Shown: positions 17,055-25,014, counted from the first letter of the stretch. The stretch is 43,376 nucleotides of DNA from Acidimicrobiia bacterium (GCA_030066755.1 JASJAX010000005.1:1-43376); one strand, 5' to 3'. Notes: generated by a model not told the origin, from the letters alone. Program-made: numbers and translations.

Positions 17055-17089
17055 GGACTCAGTACTCGCTACTCAGTACTCAGTACTGC
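17055..17089 (+). repeat. Heptamer array, 5 units, between YbdK-type gene and nadE
   Basis: Units GGACTCA, GTACTCG, CTACTCA, GTACTCA and GTACTGC in phase. A possible sixth (GGTGTCA) precedes them at 17048. Confidence 0.85.
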
Positions 17090-17108
17090 GGGCGGCAGAG
17101 CCGCTCGC
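17088..17108 (-). terminator. Triloop hairpin directly after the YbdK-type stop codon
   Basis: Nine-base arms with one mismatch close an AGA loop at 17097-17099. The hairpin begins at the base after the stop codon (17109-17111) and runs into the heptamer array on its other side. Confidence 0.55.
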
Positions 17109-18236
17109 CTAGAACCTCACCGTCTCCTCGACGAGCCAATCGATGACGGCGTACAGCGCTTCCTCATCCGAGCCACCGCCGTCGATGATTTCGTTGTAGA
17201 TCGCACGCTGGCGGTGCGCGCTCGTTCCGCGGCTGATGATCTCGCGGCCGTGTTCAACCTCTTCGACACAGTCGAGCCGCTCGGCATCCTTGCGGACCAG
17301 TTCGATCATCTCCTCGTAGAGCTGTGCGTACGGAACGAGCTCACCTCGGCCGAAGTCGATGAGCGTGTCGTCGATGCCGTACCGCTGTGCCCGCCACAGG
17401 TTCTCGTTGATCAGCATGCGCGAGTAGATCCGCCACCGTTGGTTGTGCTGGCGGCGGTGGAACAGCATGGACAGCAGCGAGATGTAGACCGCGGCGATCG
17501 TCATGGCATCGTCGACGTTGGTGCAGATGTCGGACGCACGCATCTCGAGTGTCGGGTACTTGGAACTCGGCCGAAGGTCCCACCACATTCGCGAGGCGTC
17601 CTCGATCACACCGGCCCCTACCAGCACATCGACGTGACGTTGATAGTCGGCCCAGCTGTGGAACTCGTCCGGCATCCCCGTCCGCGGCACGGCCCGAAAG
17701 ACCGAAGTGCGGTAGCTGAGCAGACCGGTGTCCATCCCTTGCCAGAACGGCGATGACGTACTGAGGGCCAACAGATGCGGCATGAAGTAGAGGACCTGAT
17801 TCATCAGGTCGATTCGCAGATCCTCGTCCTCGATCGCGACGTGAACGTGCATGCCGCAAATGAGCAGACGCCGGATGACGCCACCGAGCGCACTCGCCAG
17901 TGCGTTGTAACGCTCCTTGTCCGTGTGCTGCTGGCGGAACCAGTTCGCAAACGGATGGGTCGACGCCGCAATCGGCGCCAGCCCGTAGCGGCCGGCGACG
18001 TCGGCGACCGCCCGGCGAAGCAATACGAGATCCTCACGCGCTTCCTTGACGTTGGGCGCAACCTTGGTCCCGATCTCGATCTGTGACCGGAGGAACTCCG
18101 GACTCACCTGCCCCCCGATGATCTCCTCACACTCGCGCATGAGTCCCTCAGGAAGGTCCTTCACCAGATCCCGCGTCTCAGGATCCACGATGAGGTACTC
18201 CTCCTCGATCCCAATCGTGAAGCTCGGTCGATCCAT
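17109..18236 (-). CDS. Carboxylate-amine ligase, YbdK / GCS2 family
   Basis: A 375-residue ATP-dependent ligase related to glutamate-cysteine ligase type 2. Family landmarks are TIGIEEEYLIVDP at the N-terminus (metal and ATP-binding Glu residues), SQIEIGT, ASTHPFANW, CGMHVHVAIED with its His pair, and WWDLRPSSKYPTLEMRASDICT. It joins an amino acid to an amine; YbdK itself has weak glutamate-cysteine ligase activity. The physiological product is unknown, and a low-molecular-weight thiol precursor is one possibility. ATG at 18236 is preferred over TTG at 18245. A hairpin and heptamer array follow the stop. Confidence 0.88.
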   Translation of the reverse strand: MDRPSFTIGIEEEYLIVDPETRDLVKDLPEGLMRECEEIIGGQVSPEFLRSQIEIGTKVAPNVKEAREDLVLLRRAVADVAGRYGLAPIAASTHPFANWFRQQHTDKERYNALASALGGVIRRLLICGMHVHVAIEDEDLRIDLMNQVLYFMPHLLALSTSSPFWQGMDTGLLSYRTSVFRAVPRTGMPDEFHSWADYQRHVDVLVGAGVIEDASRMWWDLRPSSKYPTLEMRASDICTNVDDAMTIAAVYISLLSMLFHRRQHNQRWRIYSRMLINENLWRAQRYGIDDTLIDFGRGELVPYAQLYEEMIELVRKDAERLDCVEEVEHGREIISRGTSAHRQRAIYNEIIDGGGSDEEALYAVIDWLVEETVRF

Positions 18237-18282
18237 GGTCTGCAATGTACCCGGACGCGTTCACCCGGTGTCGAATTGGGAA

Positions 18283-18296
18283 GTACTGAGTACAGA
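18283..18296 (-). repeat. Heptamer units of the GTACTC family
   Basis: Read on the minus strand this is a TCTCT end unit, then GTACTCA and GTACTTC. The order and end units match the arrays at 10017-10051 and 36064-36098. Confidence 0.65.
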
Positions 18297-18340
18297 GATT
18301 GAGCGGGATTCTGCTCTACGGACCCGACCTCGGATCTCGG

Positions 18341-18375
18341 CGACTGGCGACTGGCGACTGGCGACTGGCGACTTG
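18341..18375 (-). repeat. Heptamer array, 5 units
   Basis: Four identical CGACTGG units and one CGACTTG (GTCGCCA type on the minus strand), followed by ACCT. On the minus strand the array is entered through AGGTCAA, a junction also seen at 26092 and 26165. Confidence 0.9.
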
Positions 18376-18511
18376 ACCTGACCTCGCTCGCCTAGCGGGC
18401 TGCCGCGTCGACATCTCGATCGCAGCGGCGTCGAGGCTGGCGACTCGACCTCACGCTCTGCCGGATCCGGGCTGCCGCGTTGCCGACAGAACCCCGGATC
18501 AGTGAGCGGAT

Positions 18512-18517
18512 TACACT
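18512..18517 (+). promoter_or_regulatory. -10 box TACACT of the M20 amidohydrolase gene
   Basis: TACACT ends 8 nt before the ATG at 18526. This predicts a leaderless or nearly leaderless message. Confidence 0.45.
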
Positions 18518-18525
18518 CTTCGGCC

Positions 18526-19701
18526 ATGTCCGACCACTTTGCGGCGTTGCCGCGCCTTGCCGCCGATCTCGCGCCGTCGATGATCCAGCTGCGGCGCGAC
18601 CTCCACCGGTACCCGGAGGTCGGATGGTTGGAGCAGGCGTCCACCCGGCGGGTGGCCGGAGTACTGCGTGCCGGCGGCCTCAACCCGACGGTCCGCGAAG
18701 AGGGCACCGGGCTCGTCGTCGAGGTGGGCTCTGGTGGCCCGGTCGTCGGATTCCGCGCCGACCTCGACGCACTCCCGATCCACGAGGAAGGTGACACGCC
18801 GTACCGGTCCGAGGTGCCCGGCGTGATGCACGCATGCGGTCACGACGTGCACACCGCCATTGCGGCCGGTATCGCCTTGGCCGCGGACCGGCTGGGCGAT
18901 CTGCCCGGCACCATTCGGTTCATCTTCCAGCCGGCCGAGGAGCAGATCCCGGGAGGCGCCACGATCCTCACCGAGGAGGGGGTCCACGAGGACCTGGCGA
19001 GCATCATCGCTTTCCATGTCGATCCCAGCCTTGCGCCCGGAAAGGTCGGCCTGCGCAAAGGCGGCATCACCGGGGCGTCGGATCGTTTTGTCGTCACCTT
19101 GTCGGGACCCGGCGGCCACACATCACGACCGCACCAAACGGTCGACCTCATCTACGTGGCGGGTCGAGTCATCTCGCAGCTTCCGCTGCTCATCAAGCAT
19201 GGCCTGGACCCACGCGAGACCGTGGCCGTCGTGTTCGGCCGCGTGAACGGCGGGAGTGCCGAGAACGTCGTTCCGACGACCGTCGAGCTCGGCGGCACGA
19301 TTCGCCTCTTCGATCTGGAGCTCTGGCGGACGATGCCCAAGCTTCTCGAACAGGTCGTGACCGACCTCGCCCGACCGCTCGGAGCCGGGGTCGAGATCAG
19401 CTATCACCGGGGCTCACCGCCCGTCGTCAACCACGACGGAATCATCAGTGCCATCGGCACCGCAGCGCAGCGCGTCCTCGGGGATGACAAGGTCACGGAG
19501 ACCCATCAGAGCCTCGGATCCGAAGACTTCGCCTGGTACCTCGAGCACATACCCGGCGCCCTGATCCGCCTCGGCAGCGCCCTACCCGACCGCGACGTCG
19601 ACCTTCACTCGGCGGCCTTCGACGTCGACGAGCGCTGTATCGAAACAGGGATCACGGTTGGGTTGGCAGCACTGCTCGAGCTGATGGACCGAGCCGGCTG
19701 A
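18526..19701 (+). CDS. M20 family amidohydrolase / aminoacylase
   Basis: A 391-residue metal-dependent amidohydrolase of the IAA-amino acid hydrolase and N-acyl amino acid hydrolase group. Metal ligands are seen in MHACGHDVHTA, QPAEEQIPGG (Glu pair) and AFHVDPS, and in the C-terminal SLGSEDFAWYLEHIPGA. GPGGHTSRPHQTVDL is the lid or dimerisation-domain signature. It hydrolyses an N-acyl or peptide-like amide in the cytoplasm. The start ATG at 18526 follows a -10 box. Its stop codon lies in the loop of a hairpin formed from its own 3' end. Confidence 0.9.
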   Translation: MSDHFAALPRLAADLAPSMIQLRRDLHRYPEVGWLEQASTRRVAGVLRAGGLNPTVREEGTGLVVEVGSGGPVVGFRADLDALPIHEEGDTPYRSEVPGVMHACGHDVHTAIAAGIALAADRLGDLPGTIRFIFQPAEEQIPGGATILTEEGVHEDLASIIAFHVDPSLAPGKVGLRKGGITGASDRFVVTLSGPGGHTSRPHQTVDLIYVAGRVISQLPLLIKHGLDPRETVAVVFGRVNGGSAENVVPTTVELGGTIRLFDLELWRTMPKLLEQVVTDLARPLGAGVEISYHRGSPPVVNHDGIISAIGTAAQRVLGDDKVTETHQSLGSEDFAWYLEHIPGALIRLGSALPDRDVDLHSAAFDVDERCIETGITVGLAALLELMDRAG

Positions 19702-19710
19702 AGCCGGCTC
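19691..19710 (+). terminator. Hairpin with the M20 gene's stop codon in its loop
   Basis: GAGCCGGC and GCCGGCTC are perfect arms around TGAA (19699-19702). The TGA stop at 19699-19701 is in the loop. The 3' arm is an inverted copy of the last codons. The heptamer array begins 2 bp later. Confidence 0.6.
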
Positions 19711-19712
19711 GA

Positions 19713-19733
19713 GTCGCCAGTCGCCAGTCCGAA
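19713..19733 (+). repeat. Heptamer array, 3 units, after the M20 gene
   Basis: GTCGCCA twice, then GTCCGAA, in phase. Confidence 0.75.
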
Positions 19734-19755
19734 GACGCCTGCCATCCGAGTTTGG

Positions 19756-19806
19756 ACGCGGCAGACCTCATGCCATGCAAGGTCCGTGTCAAGTCGCCAG
19801 TCGCCG
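19756..19806 (+). repeat. Dispersed repeat leading into two heptamer units
   Basis: ACGCGGCAGACC (19756-19767) and GCAAGGTC (19777-19784) recur in the same order at 26062-26073 and 26088-26095, in each case followed by CAAGTC and heptamer units. Here the units GTCGCCA and GTCGCCG occupy 19793-19806. Confidence 0.6.
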
Positions 19807-19849
19807 GGGGTATTGCGATGCGCTTCGCTCGAGCGTACCTATGGGGGCC

Positions 19850-20212
19850 ATGCGTGACTTCACGGAACTCACAGCGTGGCAGCGAGCCATCGACCTGACT
19901 GAGGAACTCTATCGGTCGACATCCGGATTCCCTCGGTCGGAGGCGCGTGGACTGGTTGACCAGATTCGTCGCAGCGTGGGATCGATCGGCGCGAACCTGG
20001 CCGAGGGTGCTGGTCGGCCTTCCAATACGGATTTCCGGCGGTTCGTCGGCTACTCGCTCGGAAGCCTCAATGAGCTCGAACACCACTGCATCGTCGCCCA
20101 GCGTGTTGGCTTCCTCGGTCCCCAGCACGCTGTTGCAGTCCTACGAGAGATCGGCGAGATCCGAGCGATGACCGTCGCTCTGCGGAGAAGCCTCGCCAAA
20201 CGCGAGACGTAG
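19850..20212 (+). CDS. Four-helix bundle protein (23S rRNA intervening-sequence protein family)
   Basis: A 120-residue helical protein with the family pattern: DFTELTAWQRAIDLTEELY, PRSEARGLVDQIRRSVGSIGANLAEGAGR, and FVGYSLGSLNELEHH. Relatives are encoded in intervening sequences of some 23S rRNA genes or as free genes, and the Avd accessory protein of diversity-generating retroelements has the same fold. No rRNA or reverse transcriptase is nearby. The protein is small, basic and probably binds nucleic acid. The ATG at 19850 gives the usual N-terminus; an ATG at 19841 is the alternative. Heptamer arrays of opposite orientation bracket the gene. Confidence 0.85.
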   Translation: MRDFTELTAWQRAIDLTEELYRSTSGFPRSEARGLVDQIRRSVGSIGANLAEGAGRPSNTDFRRFVGYSLGSLNELEHHCIVAQRVGFLGPQHAVAVLREIGEIRAMTVALRRSLAKRET

Positions 20213-20246
20213 GACGACTGACGACTGACGACTGACGACCGACGAC
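20212..20246 (-). repeat. Heptamer array filling the gap between two converging genes
   Basis: Five units of TGACGAC type (GTCGTCA on the minus strand). It begins at the last base of the four-helix-bundle stop codon and ends 3 bp before the tyrA stop, so it is the whole intergenic region. Confidence 0.9.
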
Positions 20247-20249
20247 TGG

Positions 20250-21269
20250 TTACTCCACCACCACCAGACCCTCGGCTTCCAGTGCGTGCCGGAGGGGTTC
20301 TGCTTCACCCGGCCTCACGACGAGGGTGAGCACACCACCGCCGCCGTGGGGAGCGTGACGGAGCTGCAAGTCGCGTACGTCCACCGACGTGGCTTCGAGT
20401 GCATGACCGACACGCGCCAGTTCCCCCGGACGGTCGGCGAGTGCGACTCGCACCGGCGATACGGTCGGCGCAAGCGAACGACGCAGGCGGCGAGCCTCGG
20501 CCAGGAACTCCGTGACCGCGTCGTCGTCTCCGCTGTCGAGTGCCTCGGCGAGTGCAACGAGCCGCCCCATGACGCCGTCGATCGCCGCCCGCAGCGGGCC
20601 GCGATTGATCTCCAGGAGCTGCGCCCACACGCCGGGGTCGGACGCTGCAACCCGTGTCAGATCTCGGAAACTGCCGGCTGCAAGATCGAGGGCCTGCGTC
20701 TCAGCGGCCGCCTCGATGAGTAAGGCACCGGCGAGGACCTGAGGTAGATGACTGATGGCTGCGACTGCCACGTCGTGCTCCGCCGCCGTCATCCGGATCG
20801 ACCGGGCACCGAGCGCAGCAACGAGCGACTCGACGGTGCCGAGGTCTGTCTCGGTGGCACCGTCGGTCACCACCACCCAGGCTGCACCCCGGAAGAGGGC
20901 CGGCGAGGCAGCCTCCGGACCCGAGGTCTCTCGTCCAGCCATCGGATGGGTCCCTACGAACCGAGCGCCGCCGGCCGCATTGACCACTGGTTCTTTGACA
21001 CCGGCAACGTCCATGACGAGCGCATCAGTTTCCAAACCAGCCGCCGTATCGATCACGCTGCTCGGGGGTCCGGACAGGATGACGACATCCGCTTCCGCAG
21101 CCGACGGCAGAGCACCGGATGCAAGCCGCTGGTCCAAGGCGCCTCGTTCTCGAGCGCGGGCGAGTACATCGCCGTCGGGATCCCATCCGGCGGTCGTCCA
21201 CCCTGCGCCGCGAAGGCCAAGCCCAATGGACGTCCCGATCAGCCCTGTTCCGAGAATGACGGCCCGCAT
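20250..21269 (-). CDS. tyrA: Prephenate dehydrogenase
   Basis: A 339-residue enzyme that oxidatively decarboxylates prephenate to 4-hydroxyphenylpyruvate for tyrosine. The NAD-binding start is VILGTGLIGTSIGLGL. The catalytic region includes GTHPMAGRETSG (His) and AAEHDVAVAAISHLPQ (His). A C-terminal ACT domain (RVALADRPGELARVGHALE) suggests tyrosine feedback control. The start ATG at 21269 lies 7 bp after the aroF stop, so the two are co-transcribed as an aromatic amino acid operon. A heptamer array touches its stop codon. Confidence 0.94.
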   Translation of the reverse strand: MRAVILGTGLIGTSIGLGLRGAGWTTAGWDPDGDVLARARERGALDQRLASGALPSAAEADVVILSGPPSSVIDTAAGLETDALVMDVAGVKEPVVNAAGGARFVGTHPMAGRETSGPEAASPALFRGAAWVVVTDGATETDLGTVESLVAALGARSIRMTAAEHDVAVAAISHLPQVLAGALLIEAAAETQALDLAAGSFRDLTRVAASDPGVWAQLLEINRGPLRAAIDGVMGRLVALAEALDSGDDDAVTEFLAEARRLRRSLAPTVSPVRVALADRPGELARVGHALEATSVDVRDLQLRHAPHGGGGVLTLVVRPGEAEPLRHALEAEGLVVVE

Positions 21270-21276
21270 CACTGCC

Positions 21277-22290
21277 TCAGAGGGTGGACCCAAGAGCGTG
21301 CGCCACCGCCCGGACATCGTCCATCAAGTCGGCGAACTCCCCCGGGAGGATCGCCTGCGGACCGTCGACGAGCGCCGTTTCGGGATCGTGATGAACGTCG
21401 ACCATGAACCCGTCGGCCCCGGCGGCGACACCAGCGAGGGTCAGCGGAGCGACCAGGCTTCGTTGGCCCCCCGAATGTGAGGGGTCCACGATGATCGGGA
21501 GATGTGATACCTGTTTGACGACCGGGACGGCCGCGATGTCGAGCGTGTTGCGAGTTGCCGTCTCGAATGTTCGGATCCCACGCTCGCACAGGATCACATC
21601 GTGGTTCCCCTCCTTGTAGATGTACTCGGCGGCATTGAGCCACTCCTCGATGGTCGCCGTGAAGCCGCGCTTGAGCATCACGGGTTTCGTCTGGCGGCCC
21701 AGCTCGCTCAGCAGGGTGAAGTTCGCCATGTTGCGGGTCCCGACGCGGATGAGGTCGGCGTAGGAACAGACGAGTTCGACGTCGCGTGGATCGACGACCT
21801 CCGCCACGAACGGCATGCCGAACTCCTCACGCGCTGCGGCGAGCATCTCGAGTCCGGCTTCGCCGTGACCCTGGAACGAGTACGGCGACGTGCGAGGTTT
21901 GAACGCATCTCCCCGCAAGATCGTCGCGCCGGCATTGGCGACGGCTTCAGCCGAGGTGAACAACTGCTCTCGTGTCTCCACGGCGCACGGTCCGGCGATC
22001 GGAGCGAAGTTGCCGCCTCCCACTTTGACGCCGCCGACGTCGACGATCGTCGGCTCCGGCTGGAACTCCCGACTCACGAACTTGAACGGCCGAATCACTG
22101 CCACTGCCCGCTCGACTCCCGAAAACGCCTCCCACGGCACCGACCGGATCTCCTCGCGGTCGCCAACCGCCCCGATCACGGTGCGCAGTTGCCCCTCCGA
22201 CACGTGCGGTTCGGCGCCGATCGACTCGAGACGTGCCGCAACGGCGGCGATGTCGTCCGCCGTCGCATCTGGTCTCATGACGATGATCAT
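21277..22290 (-). CDS. aroF: 3-deoxy-7-phosphoheptulonate synthase, type I-beta
   Basis: A 337-residue enzyme for the first step of the shikimate pathway, condensing phosphoenolpyruvate and erythrose 4-phosphate. The N-terminal 75 residues (MIIVMRPDATADD onward) form a ferredoxin-like regulatory domain, as in Thermotoga-type enzymes. The catalytic barrel shows GPCAVETREQL, RGDAFKPRTSPYSFQG, VLxRG-type KRGFTATIEEW and IVDPSHSGGQR. The start ATG at 22290 has AAGGAG five bases upstream. It is followed by tyrA. The leader region carries two hairpins and a long heptamer array. Confidence 0.95.
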   Translation of the reverse strand: MIIVMRPDATADDIAAVAARLESIGAEPHVSEGQLRTVIGAVGDREEIRSVPWEAFSGVERAVAVIRPFKFVSREFQPEPTIVDVGGVKVGGGNFAPIAGPCAVETREQLFTSAEAVANAGATILRGDAFKPRTSPYSFQGHGEAGLEMLAAAREEFGMPFVAEVVDPRDVELVCSYADLIRVGTRNMANFTLLSELGRQTKPVMLKRGFTATIEEWLNAAEYIYKEGNHDVILCERGIRTFETATRNTLDIAAVPVVKQVSHLPIIVDPSHSGGQRSLVAPLTLAGVAAGADGFMVDVHHDPETALVDGPQAILPGEFADLMDDVRAVAHALGSTL

Positions 22291-22348
22291 GGGGTCTCCT
22301 TGCAGCGATCTCGTTCGATCCAAGGTTGTCGCGCCGAATGGTAGAGGC

Positions 22349-22392
22349 GTGCCGCCTTGCGTCGGCACGTTGGAGTTCCCTACGGGAACTCC
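22349..22392. promoter_or_regulatory. Two tandem hairpins upstream of aroF
   Basis: GTGCCG/CGGCAC (22349-22368) has an 8-nt loop, and GGAGTTCCC/GGGAACTCC (22372-22392) has a TAC triloop and perfect 9-bp arms. They lie between the aroF start and the 11-unit heptamer array. On the aroF strand they could form a leader structure. Confidence 0.4.
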
Positions 22393-22418
22393 CGCTCTGC
22401 CCACCCCGCCAAACCCGA

Positions 22419-22495
22419 GACTTGGGACTTGGGACTTGCGACTTGCGACTTGCGGCTTGGGACCTGCGACCTGGGACTTGAGACTTGGGACTTGC
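22419..22495 (-). repeat. Heptamer array, 11 units, longest in the window
   Basis: Units GACTTGG, GACTTGC, GACCTGC, GACCTGG, GGCTTGG and GACTTGA keep exact phase for 77 bp (GTCCCAA or GTCGCAA type on the minus strand). It lies in the divergent region between aroF and the epimerase gene. Confidence 0.92.
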
Positions 22496-22539
22496 GACCG
22501 GCTCGGCATGGCCAGGTCGTAACGCGTCGGTCACCCATT

Positions 22540-22545
22540 TACCAT
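22540..22545 (+). promoter_or_regulatory. -10 box TACCAT of the epimerase gene
   Basis: TACCAT ends 7 nt before the ATG at 22553, again predicting a leaderless message. Confidence 0.45.
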
Positions 22546-22552
22546 CTGGCCT

Positions 22553-23509
22553 ATGCGTCGCATCCTCGTCACCGGGGCCGCCACTTGGACCGGTGGCCGG
22601 CTCATCCAGCGCCTCGAGCGACGGGCCAACGTCGAGATCTTCGCAGTGGATTCGATCCCCCGACGCATCGACTTCGCCTCACCGTTCCGAGAGATGGCGC
22701 TCGATCAACTCGAGTTCGCCCACCATGTGCTGGACATCGAGCCCAACGTGGTCGTCCACCTCCAGACCGTCGATCGGGCGGCCGAACTCGGGAAGTCCCG
22801 GGCCCACGACGCCGCCGTGATCGGAGCCCAGACCCTCGCCGGGGCGATCGGTCGGTCGGAGTCGATCCGGCGGGTCGTCGTCAAGTCCGATGCGGCCATC
22901 TACGGCACGAGCCCGCGCAGTCCTTCGGTGTATCGGGAGGACATGGAGCCCTATGGACGACGCGGCCGGTACTCCCGAGACCTGAGCGAGATGGAGCGAT
23001 TCTTCGCCGGCATCACGCGCCGGCACGACGTCGCCCTCACGGTATTGAGATTCGCCAACATCATCGGCGGACGGGTGGCGAATCCGATCAGCACCTACCT
23101 CCAGATGCCGGTGATTCCGAGCCTCCTCGGGTTCGATCCGCGCCTGCAGTTCATCCACGAGGACGACGCGGTCCGCGCCCTCGAGCACACGGTCATCCAT
23201 GAGGTCCCGGGCACGGTGAACATTGCAGCGCCGGGCCAGCTCTATCTGAGTCGCGTCGTGCGGCTCGGTGGCCGGCTTCCGCAGCCACTGCCGAAGCGGG
23301 GGCTCGATGCCGCAATGCGGGTACTCCGTCGTAGCGGACACGCCCTCCCACCTCACCTCCAGGAGGTACTGCGCCACGGGATGGTCATCGACACGAACCG
23401 GATGCGCACGGAGCTCGGTTTCGAACCTCGACTCAATTGCCGTCAGGCCGTCCTGGCGGCACTCGGAAGGGTCGACCCATCCCGCATTCCCACGCGGGGA
23501 CGCGCATGA
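22553..23509 (+). CDS. NAD-dependent epimerase/dehydratase (extended SDR)
   Basis: A 318-residue Rossmann-fold protein. The nucleotide loop is VTGAATWTGGRLIQRL, a variant of GxxGxxG in which the second Gly is replaced by Thr. Asp34 follows at the end of strand 2. The catalytic Tyr/Lys positions are altered: where YxxxK is expected, YSRDLSEME is found, so classic epimerase chemistry is uncertain. RFANIIGG is conserved. The stop overlaps the next ATG by 4 bp, so it is coupled to the acyltransferase. Mycobacteria also pair a GalE-like gene with an acyltransferase of this type. Confidence 0.8.
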   Translation: MRRILVTGAATWTGGRLIQRLERRANVEIFAVDSIPRRIDFASPFREMALDQLEFAHHVLDIEPNVVVHLQTVDRAAELGKSRAHDAAVIGAQTLAGAIGRSESIRRVVVKSDAAIYGTSPRSPSVYREDMEPYGRRGRYSRDLSEMERFFAGITRRHDVALTVLRFANIIGGRVANPISTYLQMPVIPSLLGFDPRLQFIHEDDAVRALEHTVIHEVPGTVNIAAPGQLYLSRVVRLGGRLPQPLPKRGLDAAMRVLRRSGHALPPHLQEVLRHGMVIDTNRMRTELGFEPRLNCRQAVLAALGRVDPSRIPTRGRA

Positions 23510-24777
23510 CCCGTTCGGAGCTCGAGCGCCTCACGAAGGCCGAGTTGATGGGCCGAGCTCGCTCCCTGGATATCGCTGGTCGCTCTCGTATGACGAAGGC
23601 CCAGCTCGTGGATGCGCTCTTGGCGGCTCACACCCGGCCACCCGAGGCGCCGACGCCCACAACACCGCCGGAGGACTTCGTCGAGGACATCGGGACGCTC
23701 GGCGATGACGACTTCGACATCAGCTTTCGTGAGATCGGCACCGGCGACCCGGTCGCTGCACCGACTCCGCGACTCTCGGGCCGGGCACGACGCGCCGAGC
23801 TCAACGATCGGCTGGCGACGTTCTTCGATCCGAATCGTCGTTGCGGCTGGACATCACTCGAGGGGTACACCTGTGGTCTGCCCGTCGTGGCCGGCGACTC
23901 GGCGTGTGTGCTCCACGGTCAGCACGACATCGTCGACGTGGTGTTGCCCCTCGGCGGCCATCTCGGGTTCGACACTTGGCCGGCGATGCTGCGGCAACTG
24001 TGGCTGGCGAGCTACGACACCGACCCGATCGGCCTCGATCCGGTCGTAGCGGAGATGACCTGGCACCTCGTGAACTACCTGTACTTCGACTACTTCAAGG
24101 TGGAGGTCGAAGGCATCGAGCACGTACCGATGGATGGCGGCGCCATCCTGGTGGCGAATCACGGCGGCGCCGCGTTGCCGTACGACGGTTTGATGCTCAC
24201 TGCCGCAGTGGCCAACGAGTCCCCGATTCCGCGCCGTCTCCGCGTGACCGCGACTGAGCTCTTCAACATCATCCCGTTCCTCGCGCCGTGGTTCCGCAAA
24301 GCCGGGGGACTGTACGCATCGCGAGCGGACGTGACCCACGCGCTTCGAGCGGGTTCACTCGTCGGAGTGTTCCCCGAAGGCGAGAAGGGGTTCATGAAGC
24401 CCGTGTGGGATGCGTATGAGGTGCAGCGCTTCGGGCGAGGCGGGTTTGTCTCGATCGCCGAACATGTCGGTGTCCCGATCGTCCCCGTTGCGATCGTCGG
24501 TTCCGAAGAAGTTCACCCGGCCGTGACGGTGTCGAAGCGCCTCGCGAAGCTGGTCCAGATGGTGATGCCGGATCAACGAGTCGACCAGATCGCCGTCTTC
24601 CTCAATCCGATTCCCCTTCCGATTCGCTGGAAGATCCGGTTCCACGCTGCTGTGGAGCCCGACCACGCCGGCCGAGAGGCCGATCCCCTCGAGATGCTCG
24701 AACGGGCCGAGTCCATCAGGGGAACCATCCAGCGGAGTCTGAACGAGATGCTGGCGGATCGCGACGGACGGTTCTAG
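23506..24777 (+). CDS. PlsC-like acyltransferase with extra N-terminal domain
   Basis: A 423-residue protein. Residues 1-40 resemble the Rho N-terminal/SAP-like helix-extension-helix (LERLTKAELMGRARSLDI...MTKAQLVDALL). A low-complexity acidic linker follows, then a Cys/His cluster (C113, C123, C134, H137, H140) that may bind zinc. The acyltransferase domain starts near 170: NH219-GGAALPYD227, an H-x7-D variant of HX4D, and FPEGEKG (289-295) for glycerol phosphate-type acceptor binding. It probably acylates a glycerolipid or other membrane precursor. The start ATG overlaps the epimerase stop (ATGA). Confidence 0.82.
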   Translation: MTRSELERLTKAELMGRARSLDIAGRSRMTKAQLVDALLAAHTRPPEAPTPTTPPEDFVEDIGTLGDDDFDISFREIGTGDPVAAPTPRLSGRARRAELNDRLATFFDPNRRCGWTSLEGYTCGLPVVAGDSACVLHGQHDIVDVVLPLGGHLGFDTWPAMLRQLWLASYDTDPIGLDPVVAEMTWHLVNYLYFDYFKVEVEGIEHVPMDGGAILVANHGGAALPYDGLMLTAAVANESPIPRRLRVTATELFNIIPFLAPWFRKAGGLYASRADVTHALRAGSLVGVFPEGEKGFMKPVWDAYEVQRFGRGGFVSIAEHVGVPIVPVAIVGSEEVHPAVTVSKRLAKLVQMVMPDQRVDQIAVFLNPIPLPIRWKIRFHAAVEPDHAGREADPLEMLERAESIRGTIQRSLNEMLADRDGRF

Positions 24778-24779
24778 GC

Positions 24780-24825
24780 AGGCCGCCCGTGCGAGACGCC
24801 GAAGGCGGGATCGACAGGGCGGCCT
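24780..24825 (+). terminator. Nested hairpin after the acyltransferase gene
   Basis: Outer arms AGGCCGCCC/GGGCGGCCT (24780-24788, 24817-24825) enclose an inner CGCC-GAA-GGCG triloop hairpin (24797-24807). It starts 3 bp after the stop codon and ends 3 bp before a heptamer array. Confidence 0.5.
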
Positions 24826-24827
24826 CA

Positions 24828-24855
24828 GTCGCCAGTCGCCAGTCGCCAGTCGAGG
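24828..24855 (+). repeat. Heptamer array, 4 units
   Basis: Three identical GTCGCCA units and one GTCGAGG, in phase. Confidence 0.85.
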
Positions 24856-24978
24856 CGGCTTCGATGAGCAGCCCTCGAATCGTGCTGCTCGGGAAGGCCT
24901 CTCAGGTGGAGTAGCCCCGCTCTGATCAGGGCGGCCCTCAGCACTGGGAGCCGCCATGTGCTTGCTGTGGGCTAGCGC

Positions 24979-25012
24979 TTGCAAAAGTTAGCAGTGTGCG
25001 ATATATTGCAAA
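24979..25012 (+). promoter_or_regulatory. Strong promoter and candidate operator of the XRE regulator gene
   Basis: TTGCAA (24979-24984), a 17-bp spacer and TATATT (25002-25007) form the best -35/-10 pair in the window. The ATG follows 7 nt later, so the message is leaderless. The palindrome TTGCAA occurs twice, over the -35 box and at 25006-25011 over the start site, which is a plausible arrangement for autoregulation. Confidence 0.65.
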
Positions 25013-25014
25013 GT

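Noticed and set aside
22419-22495. Arrays as CRISPR
   Set aside because: The period is 7 bp with no spacers and no cas genes are nearby.
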